A stretch of 64,000 nucleotides of DNA from Closterium sp. Naga37s-1 (lineage: Eukaryota > Streptophyta > Zygnematophyceae > Desmidiales > Closteriaceae): positions 124,001 through 188,000 of the forward strand of contig CANJKZ010000518.1 of NCBI GenBank assembly GCA_947471745.1, read 5' to 3'. The position numbers and the translations under genes were made by a program. Positions 31,745 through 40,619 of this stretch are shown here, in pieces. How positions within the stretch are numbered: the first letter of the stretch is position 1; each line of letters begins with the position of its first letter. The notes beneath the pieces were generated by a model that did no database searches, was not told the origin of the DNA, and saw nothing but the letters and a program-made list of their open reading frames with translations.

Positions 31745-31876
31745 TGTCAAACATTATATATGTTGTGTTAGTTTAGGCTACAGTGGGTTAGCCTATAGGG
31801 GGTACACAATTCTAGGGTTAGGTACTTGTACTCTTTTCATTGCTAGTTCATTCATTCCTGTTTAGTAATTCCAACA
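31745..31876 (+). repeat. 5' LTR of element II (132 bp)
   Basis: It runs from TGTCAAACATTATATATG to AATTCCAACA. It shares short blocks with the LTR of element I (TAGGCTA, GGGGTACA, TCTAGGGTT, CATTCATTCCT-like end). The AT-rich TTATATAT at the start may serve as the TATA element. Confidence 0.96.
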
Positions 31877-31893
31877 TGGTATAGAGCAGGTCC
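31877..31893 (+). other. Primer binding site of element II (initiator-Met tRNA type)
   Basis: TGGTATAGAGCAGG follows the LTR with no gap. It matches TGGTATCAGAGC apart from a missing C, and the same downstream AGG is seen in element I. Confidence 0.75.
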
Positions 31894-32779
31894 TTCCTAG
31901 GACCGAAATTTTCTAAGGGCCCACCACTACGTAACTACCTACCTACCTACCTACCCGTGCCCTAGGGCGCCTCGGCGTGTCACGCCCCTAGAGGCCCCTC
32001 TTGACGGCCCCGCGCTAGCCCCGTTCAGGCCCCGTCGGCCCCTTTAAGGCCCTGTTCAGGCCCCGCGCTAGCCCCGTTTAGGCCCCGTCGGCCCCGTTTC
32101 AGGCCCCGTCGGCCCCGCGCTAGCCCCTCTCAGGCCCCGTCGGCCCGCGCTAGCCCCGTTTCAGGCCCCGTCGGCCCCGTTTCAGGCCCCGTCGGCCCCG
32201 CGCTAGCCCCTCTCAGGCCCCGTCGGCCCGCGCTAGCCCCGTTTCAGGCCCCGTCGGCCCGCGCTAGCCCCGTTTCAGGCCCCGTAGGCCCCGCGCTAGC
32301 CCCTCTCAGGCCCCGTCGGCCCCGCGCTAGCCCCATTCAGGCCCCGATCGGGCCCGCGCTAGCCCCGTTTCAGGCCCCTTCGGCCCCGTTTCAGGCCCCG
32401 TCGGCCCCGCGCTAGCCCCGTTCAGGCCCTGTCGGCTCCTTGCTAGCCCCGTCAAGGCCCCGTTTGGCCCCGTGCTAGCCCCGCCCAGGCCCTGATCGGC
32501 CCCGCGCTCGCCCCTCTAGGGCCCCAACCGGCCCCGTGCCTACCTCGCCGACCCGTGCCCACCACCCAGAGGCCCCGGGCGGCCCGTTCCCGCCGCAGCA
32601 CAAGAGGGAGAGCGGGCGGCCCGTCCCCGCCGTGACCTGAGCCGAGCCGCGCGCCCCGAGCCGAGCCGCGCCACCCAGCCGAGCCGCGACCCGACCTGAA
32701 CCGAGCCGCGCCGCCCTGCCCTACCTGGTTCGTCCTACCTGCTTCTCCTACCGCTACTGCTGCTATTTCTACTGTTCCT
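31894..32779 (+). other. GC-rich repetitive 5' leader of element II
   Basis: A CTAC microsatellite (about 31931-31955) is followed at about 31975-32540 by repeats of GGCCCCGTCGGCCCCGCG and CTAGCCCCGTTTCA modules, then a CCGAGCCGCG-rich stretch. No ORF with a recognisable domain is present on the plus strand. Element I has a leader of similar size and composition but different repeat units. Confidence 0.8.
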
Positions 32780-35700
32780 ATGGCTAGCCCACAGGTTCTC
32801 GTGTTCGATGCTGAGGGCCGCCCTGTGAAGTTTGACACCTGGCTCGATGACCTGCACCTCTACCTACAGCTCACAGCCAAGGATGACATCTCACTGTACG
32901 ATCACGCCCTAGGCCTTGTCACTGCCCCTGCTGCTACTGCTGACAGCACTGCTCGCTCACAGTGGCAGACTCGTGATGCCCACGCTCGCTTCGCCATTCG
33001 CAACTCCCTGCCGATAGACGAACGCGAGCACTTTGGTCAGCACAAGACTGCACCGGCACTGTACACAGCTGTAGTTGCTCGCTACTCCTCACCTGCCTCT
33101 GCCGCACTAGGCCGTCTCTCCCTCCCCTACCTGTTTCCCGACCTGGCCTCCTTTCACACAGTCGCTGACCTCATCACGCACCTCCGTACTAGTGAGGCCC
33201 GCTTCCGTGCCGCCATGCCTGCTGAGTTCCTTGCCACGCACCCCCCTCCACTCTGGCTCACTCTCTACCACCTAGTCACCCGCCTCCCTGACACACTGCG
33301 TGCTGTCAGGGACCACTTCCTAGCTCGTTGCCCCACTGAGCTCACCATTGCCCTCCTCGAGAAGGAGCTACTTGCAGCTGAGGCTAGCATAGTCGCTGTA
33401 GGTGCCTCTCGTGGCGACCCCCGTACCCCGTTCTTTGAGGGGTGTTCTCCTTCCCCCCTTCTTCCCTCTGTCGCCTCTGCTGCTGCTGTCGACCTTCTTG
33501 GTACTGAGAAGGTCGGCGCTGCGTCTGCCTCGAGTGGACGCCGCAGCGGCAAGGGCAAAGGGGGCAAGGGTAGTGGCGGTGACGGCGGGGGAGGCGGCGG
33601 TGGGGGCGGTGGAGGCAGTGGGGGTGGTGGCTCGGCTGGAGGGGCGAGTGGTAGCGGTGGGGGTGGTGGCGGCAGCGGCGGGGGAGGTGGCAGGAGTGGA
33701 GGCGGCGGTTGGGGTGGCGGTGGACGAGGCGGCGGCAGGGGTTGGGGTGGTCGAGGAGGTGGCAGCGGTGGTGGTGGCCGTGGAGGCGCTGGCGGTGGCC
33801 AGGGCCAGCAGCACACTCTCTCGCCCCAGGAGGTCCGTGAGTGGTACTCTCAGCACGGGGGTGGGGGTGGTCTTAGCTGCACGTACGTCATTCGCACTGG
33901 TGACCGCACTGGTCAGCAGTGTGGACGACCGCACGCCACACAGCGCTGCTTCTCTCGTCTCGACGACGCTTGGCGTGTTCAGTTCCCTCAGGCCACTGAG
34001 CTGCCCCGCTGGCTTGATCTCCTGAAGAAGGGGATTGATATCTATGCTCTAGACTTTGATGCTATTCTATCTGCCATGTATGTGATGTCTACTAGTGGAG
34101 AGGGTGCTGAGTACTTGTGTGTGCCGCCCGACCCGGGCATTAGGGCCAGTGCGTCTGCCGCTCCAGGTACTCACGTGTCGGCTACCCCAGGTGCTGGTGA
34201 GGCTGCTGCTCTAGGTGCTCGTGTGTCTCCCCCCCTTGGTACTGCGTCGACTGCCGCACTGCACACCTTCACACTGGACTCAGGTGCTTCTCGCTGCTTC
34301 TTTCGTGACCGCACTGCCCTTGAGCCGCTTGCTCGGGCAGTTGCTGTCTCCCTTGCTGACCCCTCTGGGGGTCCGGTCATTGCGACCTCTTCCACTGTCC
34401 TTCCCTGCCCTGCGGTCCCGTCGGGCACACTGTCAGGTCTCCACCTCCCCTCGTTCTCTACGAACTTGGTGGCAGGCTGTGCACTCCAGGACGGGGGTGT
34501 TCACCAGTTCACCCCTGCCTACGAGCGCGTGACACACTGCACGTGTGCTCGTACGGGCCGTCACTTGGCTACCTTCACTCGGCAGCCGGGGTCGGACCTG
34601 TACACACTGACTACTGAGTCCCCTCAGGTTGCTGCGACTGCGTCCGCGTCCGCGTCAGGTCAGCTGTCCGCCCCCTGCTCGTGTCGCTCTTTGGCACACG
34701 AGACTGTCCTCTGGCACCACCGCCTTGGCCACCCGTCTGTGCAGCGGCTTCGTGCCATGCACTCCAGGTACCTTGTCTCTGGCCTGCCCAGGGTCCTTCC
34801 TCCCCTCCCACCCTCGCCTGCTCCTACCTGTCTCCCCTGTGTCGAGGGACGGCAGCGCGCCGCTCCTCACTCCTCCTCGTTCCCCCCGACGACTGCTCCC
34901 TTGCAGACACTCCACATGGACGTGTGGGGCCCAGCCCGTGTCCGTGGTCAGGGTCAGGAGAGGTACTTCCTGATAGTTGTTGACGACTACTCGCGCTACA
35001 CCTCGGTCTTCCCCTTGCGCACCAAGGGTGAGGTCCCTGATGTCTTGATCCCTTGGATCCGCCGAGCCCGTCTCCAGCTCAGCGAGCGTTTTCACTCGGA
35101 CTTTCCTGTCCTGCGCTTGCACTCTGACAGAGGTGGTGAGTTCTCCTCCGACCTCTTGGCAGCCTACTGTGCTGAGCACGGCATTGAGCAGTCGTTCACG
35201 CTTCCGGCTTCTCCACAACAGAATGGGGTTGCGGAGCGCCGCATTGGCCTGGTCATGGAGGTCGCCCGTACCTCCTTGATCCATGCGGCTGCCCCCCACT
35301 TTCTGTGGCCGTTTGCGGTCCGGTACGCTGCGCATCAACTCAACCTCTGGCCCCGTGTCTCCTTGCCGGAGACCTCGCCCACGCTACTGTGGACGGGGGA
35401 GGTTGGCGATGCGTCGCGTTTCCGGGTCTGGGGGTCTCGAGCTTTTGTCCGCGATTCGTCTGCGGACAAGCTCTCCTCCCGTGCTGTTCCCTGCGTCTTC
35501 CTCGGCTTTGTCCCGGACGCGTCTGGTTGGCAGTTTTACCACGCCACCTCGCGCCGAGTCTTGCCCTCCCAGGACGTCACTTTTGACGAGTCCGTCCCCT
35601 ACTACCGCCTCTTCCCCTACCGCACTGCCCCGCTCCCCCCCCCGCCTCTCTTCCTCTCGCCAGGTGCTGCTGTTGCAGACCCCCTCCCCCCTCAGGGTGC

Positions 35701-38700
35701 CGCTCCCTCAGGTGTGTCTCAGGTAGACCCGGTTGAGCCTGTTGAGGTAGCTGTCGACTCTCGTCCTGCTGGGGGTGCTGAGCCTGGGGGTGCTGAGCCT
35801 GGGGGTGTGGAGCCTGGGGGTGTGGAGCCTGGGGGTGTGGAGCCTGGGGGTGTGGAGCTTGAGGGTGCTGAGCTTGGGGGTGTGGAGCCTCGTGGTACTG
35901 AGCTGCGGAGTCCGGAGTCTGGGGGTTCTGCGTCTGGAGGTACGAGGTCTGGGAGTCCTGCACCTGGAGGAGCCCTCTCCTCGGAGCAGCTACGTGCGTG
36001 GTACTTCGAGTACTGCAGCCTCCGGAGAGGTACCACTCGAGCCGGACGTACTACTGGGACTGGTGCTAGTACTTCTTCTCCCGTTCGGGAGCTCCCCTCC
36101 CGCGAGCGGATCCGTGAGTGGTACGAGCGGCGCTGCACTCTTCGGAGTGGCGTGCCTCGTGTTACGAACCCCGCTGCTGTTGGAGCTGCTGCTGGTGCTG
36201 AGGACCCGGGCGTTGGAGCTACTGCTGGTGCTGAGGACCCGGGCGTTGGAGCTGCTGCTGGTGCTGAGGACCCGGGCGTTGGAGCCGCTGCTGGTGCTGA
36301 GGACCCGGGCGTTGGAGCTGCTGCTGGTGCTGAGGACCCGGGCGTTGGAGCCGCTGCTGGTGCTGAGGACCCGGGCGTTGGAGCTGCTGCTGGTGCTGAG
36401 GACCCAGGCGTTGGAGCTACTGCTGGAGCTGAGGACCCGGGCGTTGGAGCTACCGCTGGTGCTGAGGACGTGGGCGCTGGAGCTGCTGCTGGTGCTGCGG
36501 ACCCTGGTGCGGGTGTCCCTGCTGGCTCTGGTGTCGCTGCTCGGTCTCAGCCGTACTTTGTTCCGCTCCTTCAGCAGGTTCTTGGTCAGCTTCCTCCTCC
36601 TTTTCCTCCTCCCTCCTTAGAGTGTCCTCAGCCTGTCCAGCTGCAGTCGGCATTACCGTCTGCCTCCTCTCTCCTTGGTCCTGCTCCTTACACTGGTCCG
36701 ACTGGAGGTCTTACTGAGCGGCGTGAGCCTGCGTCTCGTCCTGCGTCGCCTGAGTCTCGTCCTGGGTCGCCTGTCCGCACTGCTCTCTCTAGTCGTCGAG
36801 TCCAGCATCAGCGTCTTCCTGCTGTCCCAGGCACTCACCGGATGGCGCTTCGTCCGTCCACTGCTCCCCAGCGTGTCCCACTGCCGTCTCCTCCTGCTTC
36901 CTCTCTTCCTGCTCTTCCTGACCCTGGGTCAGACTCTCTTCGTGCTACCAGTCCTGCTGTCACGCGTCTCCTGGCCACTGTTGTCACTGACCCTTCCTTT
37001 GAGTCTGCTGCTGCGTCTGCCTTCGTTGCTGAGCTTGTCGACTTTGCTGCTCGCTGTCGTCTAGACTACGCTGCTAGCCTAGTTGCTGAGTCTGAGTCTG
37101 TCTGTCCTCCGTCCGTCGGGGGTGAGTGTGCTCTTGGCACTGACGTCCTTGAGGACAGGCAGGAGGAGTTCCAGTGCTTTGCTGCCGCTTTGCCCCATCT
37201 CGTGTCCATGCTTGTTGCCCCTGAGGGAGACCCGGATGCACCAGACATCCCGACCCCACGCTCTTACGCAGAGGCGATGGCCGGTCCCTACTCCTCTCAG
37301 TGGCAGTCAGCCATGGACACAGAGATGGCTTCCTGGAAGTCCACAGGCACCTACGTCGACGAGGTTCCCCCGCCTGGGGCGAACATCGTCAGTGGCATGT
37401 GGATTTTCAGGGTGAAGCGGCCGCCGGGTTCTCCGCCTGTCTTCAAGGCGCGTTACGTTGCACGAGGCTTCAGTCAGCGCGAGGGAGTTGACTTCTTCCA
37501 GACCTTCTCCCCGACCCCGAAGATGACCACTCTTCGGGTTCTGCTGCACGTCGCCGCTCAGCGTGACTACGAGCTCCACTCGCTTGACTTCAGCACTGCT
37601 TTCCTGCAGGGCAGCCTGCACGAGGAGATCTGGCTGCGCCGTCCACCTGGCTTCACTGGGTCGTTCCCTCCTGGTACCCAGTGGAGCCTCCGACGGCCAG
37701 TCTACGGTCTCTGCCAGGCGCCTCGTGAGTGGCACGACACACTGAGGACTACGCTTGCGGCTCTTGGGTTCGCGCCTTCTACTGCTGACCCGTCGCTGTT
37801 TCTACGCACCGACACCTCACTGCCGCCGTTCTACGTCCTTGTGTACATCGACGACTTGGTCTTTGCTACTGCTGACACTGTGGCACTCGCCCACGTGAAG
37901 TTGGAGCTGCAGAAGAGACACACGTGCACAGACCTGGGTGAACTGACAAGCTATCTTGGCTTGCGGATCACCCGGGACAGAGCACGCCGCACCATCACCT
38001 TGACTCAGTCACACATGGTGCAGCAGGTCCTTCAGCGCTTCCGCTTCACGTACTCCTCGCCTCAGCCCACTCCTCTGCCTACCGGTCACTCGCTCTCAGC
38101 TCTGCCTTCGGATGAGTCCGTAGAGCCGAGTGGCCCGTATCCAGAGCTTGTGGGTTGCCTCATGTACCTGATGACCTGCACTCGACCAGACCTTGCATAC
38201 CCTCTCAGCATTCTTGCACGCTATGTCGCTCCCGGCCGTCACCGGAAGGAGCACATGGATGCAGCTAAGAGGGTGTTGCGCTACTTGTGCAGTACGTCGG
38301 GCATGGGGCTAGTGCTTGGAGGGCGAGTCCCAGTTGTTCTCACTGGGCACTCAGACGCTTCTTGGGCAGACGACCAGGCTACTCAGCGGTCGTCTCAGGG
38401 TTACTCCTTCAGTCTTGGCTCTGGTTCTGTTTCTTGGCGTTCTACTCGCTCTTCTTCTGTTCTCAGCTCCAGTTGTGAGGCTGAGATCTACGCCACAGCC
38501 ATGGCGGCCCAGGAGCTACGCTGGCTCACCTACTTGCTGACCGACCTTGGAGAGCAGCCTCGTTCTCCTCCAGTGCTGTACGTCGACAACAAGGCAGCCA
38601 TTGCCTTGTGTGAGGAGCACAGACTGGAGCACAGAACGAAGCACATTGCTCTGCGTTACTTCCTCGCTCGAGAGCTGCAGCAGCGTGGTCAGCTTCGCCT

Positions 38701-38827
38701 GCGTTACGTGGCCTCTGAGGCCAACACTGCTGATGTGTTCACCAAGGCGCTTCAGCCTTGTGACCATCAGCGCTTTTGCACTCTTCTAGGCCTTGTGCCT
38801 ACTGGACCTCACTTGCTTACTTCTTGA
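32780..38827 (+). CDS. gag-pol: Copia gag-pol polyprotein of element II (2015 aa, intact)
   Basis: The ORF encodes everything needed for retrotransposition in one frame. Gag (about 1-330) is followed by a Gly-rich stretch (about 255-345) and a zinc motif C367-x13-C381-x3-H385-x4-C390, longer than the usual C-x2-C knuckle. The protease DSGAS has Asp500. The pre-integrase HHCC region precedes the integrase core with D714, D783 and E819 (D,D-35-E). A linker with EPGGV repeats and about ten 11-residue EDPGVGAAAGA-type repeats precedes RT (DFSTAF with D1603, YIDD at 1689-1692) and RNase H (HSDASW, SSCEAEIYA, YVDNKAA, ANTADVFTKAL). The start ATG at 32780 fits the gag opening MASPQVLVFDAEG, matched by the broken start in element I. 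The stop is TGA at 38825-38827. YIDD in place of the more common YVDD is the only catalytic oddity and is conservative. Confidence 0.95.
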   Translation: MASPQVLVFDAEGRPVKFDTWLDDLHLYLQLTAKDDISLYDHALGLVTAPAATADSTARSQWQTRDAHARFAIRNSLPIDEREHFGQHKTAPALYTAVVARYSSPASAALGRLSLPYLFPDLASFHTVADLITHLRTSEARFRAAMPAEFLATHPPPLWLTLYHLVTRLPDTLRAVRDHFLARCPTELTIALLEKELLAAEASIVAVGASRGDPRTPFFEGCSPSPLLPSVASAAAVDLLGTEKVGAASASSGRRSGKGKGGKGSGGDGGGGGGGGGGGSGGGGSAGGASGSGGGGGGSGGGGGRSGGGGWGGGGRGGGRGWGGRGGGSGGGGRGGAGGGQGQQHTLSPQEVREWYSQHGGGGGLSCTYVIRTGDRTGQQCGRPHATQRCFSRLDDAWRVQFPQATELPRWLDLLKKGIDIYALDFDAILSAMYVMSTSGEGAEYLCVPPDPGIRASASAAPGTHVSATPGAGEAAALGARVSPPLGTASTAALHTFTLDSGASRCFFRDRTALEPLARAVAVSLADPSGGPVIATSSTVLPCPAVPSGTLSGLHLPSFSTNLVAGCALQDGGVHQFTPAYERVTHCTCARTGRHLATFTRQPGSDLYTLTTESPQVAATASASASGQLSAPCSCRSLAHETVLWHHRLGHPSVQRLRAMHSRYLVSGLPRVLPPLPPSPAPTCLPCVEGRQRAAPHSSSFPPTTAPLQTLHMDVWGPARVRGQGQERYFLIVVDDYSRYTSVFPLRTKGEVPDVLIPWIRRARLQLSERFHSDFPVLRLHSDRGGEFSSDLLAAYCAEHGIEQSFTLPASPQQNGVAERRIGLVMEVARTSLIHAAAPHFLWPFAVRYAAHQLNLWPRVSLPETSPTLLWTGEVGDASRFRVWGSRAFVRDSSADKLSSRAVPCVFLGFVPDASGWQFYHATSRRVLPSQDVTFDESVPYYRLFPYRTAPLPPPPLFLSPGAAVADPLPPQGAAPSGVSQVDPVEPVEVAVDSRPAGGAEPGGAEPGGVEPGGVEPGGVEPGGVELEGAELGGVEPRGTELRSPESGGSASGGTRSGSPAPGGALSSEQLRAWYFEYCSLRRGTTRAGRTTGTGASTSSPVRELPSRERIREWYERRCTLRSGVPRVTNPAAVGAAAGAEDPGVGATAGAEDPGVGAAAGAEDPGVGAAAGAEDPGVGAAAGAEDPGVGAAAGAEDPGVGAAAGAEDPGVGATAGAEDPGVGATAGAEDVGAGAAAGAADPGAGVPAGSGVAARSQPYFVPLLQQVLGQLPPPFPPPSLECPQPVQLQSALPSASSLLGPAPYTGPTGGLTERREPASRPASPESRPGSPVRTALSSRRVQHQRLPAVPGTHRMALRPSTAPQRVPLPSPPASSLPALPDPGSDSLRATSPAVTRLLATVVTDPSFESAAASAFVAELVDFAARCRLDYAASLVAESESVCPPSVGGECALGTDVLEDRQEEFQCFAAALPHLVSMLVAPEGDPDAPDIPTPRSYAEAMAGPYSSQWQSAMDTEMASWKSTGTYVDEVPPPGANIVSGMWIFRVKRPPGSPPVFKARYVARGFSQREGVDFFQTFSPTPKMTTLRVLLHVAAQRDYELHSLDFSTAFLQGSLHEEIWLRRPPGFTGSFPPGTQWSLRRPVYGLCQAPREWHDTLRTTLAALGFAPSTADPSLFLRTDTSLPPFYVLVYIDDLVFATADTVALAHVKLELQKRHTCTDLGELTSYLGLRITRDRARRTITLTQSHMVQQVLQRFRFTYSSPQPTPLPTGHSLSALPSDESVEPSGPYPELVGCLMYLMTCTRPDLAYPLSILARYVAPGRHRKEHMDAAKRVLRYLCSTSGMGLVLGGRVPVVLTGHSDASWADDQATQRSSQGYSFSLGSGSVSWRSTRSSSVLSSSCEAEIYATAMAAQELRWLTYLLTDLGEQPRSPPVLYVDNKAAIALCEEHRLEHRTKHIALRYFLARELQQRGQLRLRYVASEANTADVFTKALQPCDHQRFCTLLGLVPTGPHLLTS
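36190..36500 (+). repeat. 33-bp repeat within element II gag-pol linker
   Basis: About ten units of GCTGGTGCTGAGGACCCGGG plus about 13 more bases encode tandem 11-residue repeats in the integrase-RT linker. The period is a multiple of three, so copy-number change leaves the frame intact. Element I has a different, GGAEPGG-type repeat at the same place. Confidence 0.88.
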
Positions 38828-38984
38828 GTCTGTTGTACTGTGATCTCTATATATAAACCTGCATGTGAACTGGTCTTGTGACCACTTGCTTGTGCTCGGA
38901 ATTTGTGTGGTATCCTTGAGATCCACCCTGAGCTTGTTTTGCCTTGCTTTGCCTTGACTGGTCTTGTGACCCCTAGTTCTCCCC

Positions 38985-39003
38985 CACTTTGCCTATGGGG
39001 GTG
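38985..39003 (+). other. Polypurine tract of element II
   Basis: CTATGGGGGTG abuts the 3' LTR, the same as in element I. The 3' UTR (38828-38984) is similar between the two elements, including a TATATA run and CCTTGCTTTGCCTTG-like repeats. Confidence 0.75.
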
Positions 39004-39134
39004 TGTCAAACATTATATATGTTGTGTTAGTTTAGGCTACAGTGGGTTACCTATAGGGGGTACACAATTCTAGGGTTAGGTACTTGTACTCTTTTCATTG
39101 CTAGTTCATTCATTCCTGTTCAGTAATTCCAACA
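39004..39134 (+). repeat. 3' LTR of element II (131 bp)
   Basis: This is the same sequence as 31745-31876 with one deleted G (GGTTACC versus GGTTAGCC) and one T/C change (CCTGTTCAG versus CCTGTTTAG). Confidence 0.96.
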
Positions 39135-39161
39135 GGTCCATGATTTGAATAACTTTGCTTC

Positions 39162-40619
39162 ACATTTTATACCGCTGCGGATTTCGCAGCTTTCTGGTCT
39201 CACGAACGCCCTTATAGGGGGGCGGTTCTTCTTGCGGTGGGCTCGTCTAAAGTTATTAGGAGCTGGAAACTGACCGCAGGGTACTTAGGACTGTTGCAAA
39301 GATGATCGTGCATGGCGGTCCAAGATTTAAATAACTAAGCTTCACATTTTATACCAGAGCGGATTTCGCAGCTTTCTGGTTTTACGAACGCCCTTATAGG
39401 GGGGCGGTTCTTCTTGCGGCGGGCTCATTTGAAGTGATTAGGAGCTGGAAACTGACCGCAGGGCACTTAGGACTGTGGCAAAGATGATCGTGCATGGCGG
39501 TCCAAGATTTGAATAACTTCGCTTCACATTTTATACCGGAGCGGATTTCGCAGCTTTCTGGACTCACGAACGCCCTTATAGGGGGGCGGTTCTTCTTGCG
39601 GCGGGCTCGTCTAAAGTTATTAGGAGCTGGAAACTGACTGCAGGGTAGTTAGGACTGTGACAAAGATGATCGTGCATGGCGGTCCAAGATTTAAATAACT
39701 AAGCTTCACATTTTATACCGGAGCGGATTTCGCAGCTTTCTGGTCTCACGAACGCCCTTATAGGGGGGCGGTTCTTCTTGCGGCGGGCTCGTCTAAAGTT
39801 ATTAGGAGCTGGAAACTGACCGCAGAGTACTTAGGACACTGACAAAGATGATCGTGCATGGCGGTCCATGATTTGAATAACTTCGCTTCACATTTTTATA
39901 CCGCTGCGGATTTCGCAGCTTTCTGGTCTCACGAACGCCCTTATAGGGGGGCGGTTCTTCTTGCGGTGGGCTCGTCTAAAGTTATTAGGAGCTGGAAACT
40001 GACCGCAGGGTACTTAGGACTGTTGCAAAGATGATCGTGCATGGCGGTCCAAGATTTAAATAACTAAGCTTCACATTTTATACCAGAGCGGATTTCGCAG
40101 CTTTCTGGTTTTACGAACGCCCTTATAGGGGGGCGGTTCTTCTTGCGGCGGGCTCATTTGAAGTGATTAGGAGCTGGAAACTGACCGCAGGGCACTTAGG
40201 ACTGTGGCAAAGATGATCGTGCATGGCGGTCCAAGATTTGAATAACTTCGCTTCACATTTTATACCGGAGCGGATTTCGCAGCTTTCTGGACTCACGAAC
40301 GCCCTTATAGGGGGGCGGTTCTTCTTGCGGCGGGCTCGTCTAAAGTTATTAGGAGCTGGAAACTGACTGCAGGGTAGTTAGGACTGTGACAAAGATGATC
40401 GTGCATGGCGGTCCAAGATTTAAATAACTAAGCTTCACATTTTATACCGGAGCGGATTTCGCAGCTTTCTGGTCTCACGAACGCCCTTATAGGGGGGCGG
40501 TTCTTCTTGCGGCGGGCTCGTCTAAAGTTATTAGGAGCTGGAAACTGACCGCAGAGTACTTAGGACACTGACAAAGATGATCGTGCATGGCGGTCCATGA
40601 TTTGAATAACTTCGCTTCA
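39162..40619. repeat. 4-monomer higher-order repeat, two copies of 729 bp
   Basis: CTTGCGGTGG at 39231 recurs at 39960. The intervening order (ACTGTTGCAAAG, AAGATTTAAATAAC, GGTTTTACGAACG, TCATTTGAAGTG variants) is repeated with no difference that I could see. Confidence 0.9.

Larger units (their letters stand above)
31745..39134 (+). mobile_element. Copia element II, full length and apparently intact, TSD GGTCC
   Basis: Direct LTRs of 132 and 131 bp (TG...CA) enclose a primer site, leader, one gag-pol ORF and polypurine tract. The 5-bp duplication GGTCC flanks it (31740-31744 and 39135-39139) and its removal restores the satellite. The LTRs differ by one substitution and one 1-bp indel, so insertion is recent. 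It is closely related to element I across gag-pol and more loosely in the LTR. All catalytic residues are present and no frame breaks are seen. Confidence 0.96.

Noticed and set aside
35775..36620. 281-codon Leu-rich ORF overlapping element II gag-pol
   Set aside because: It is a +1-frame shadow of the 33-bp linker repeat inside the real polyprotein.
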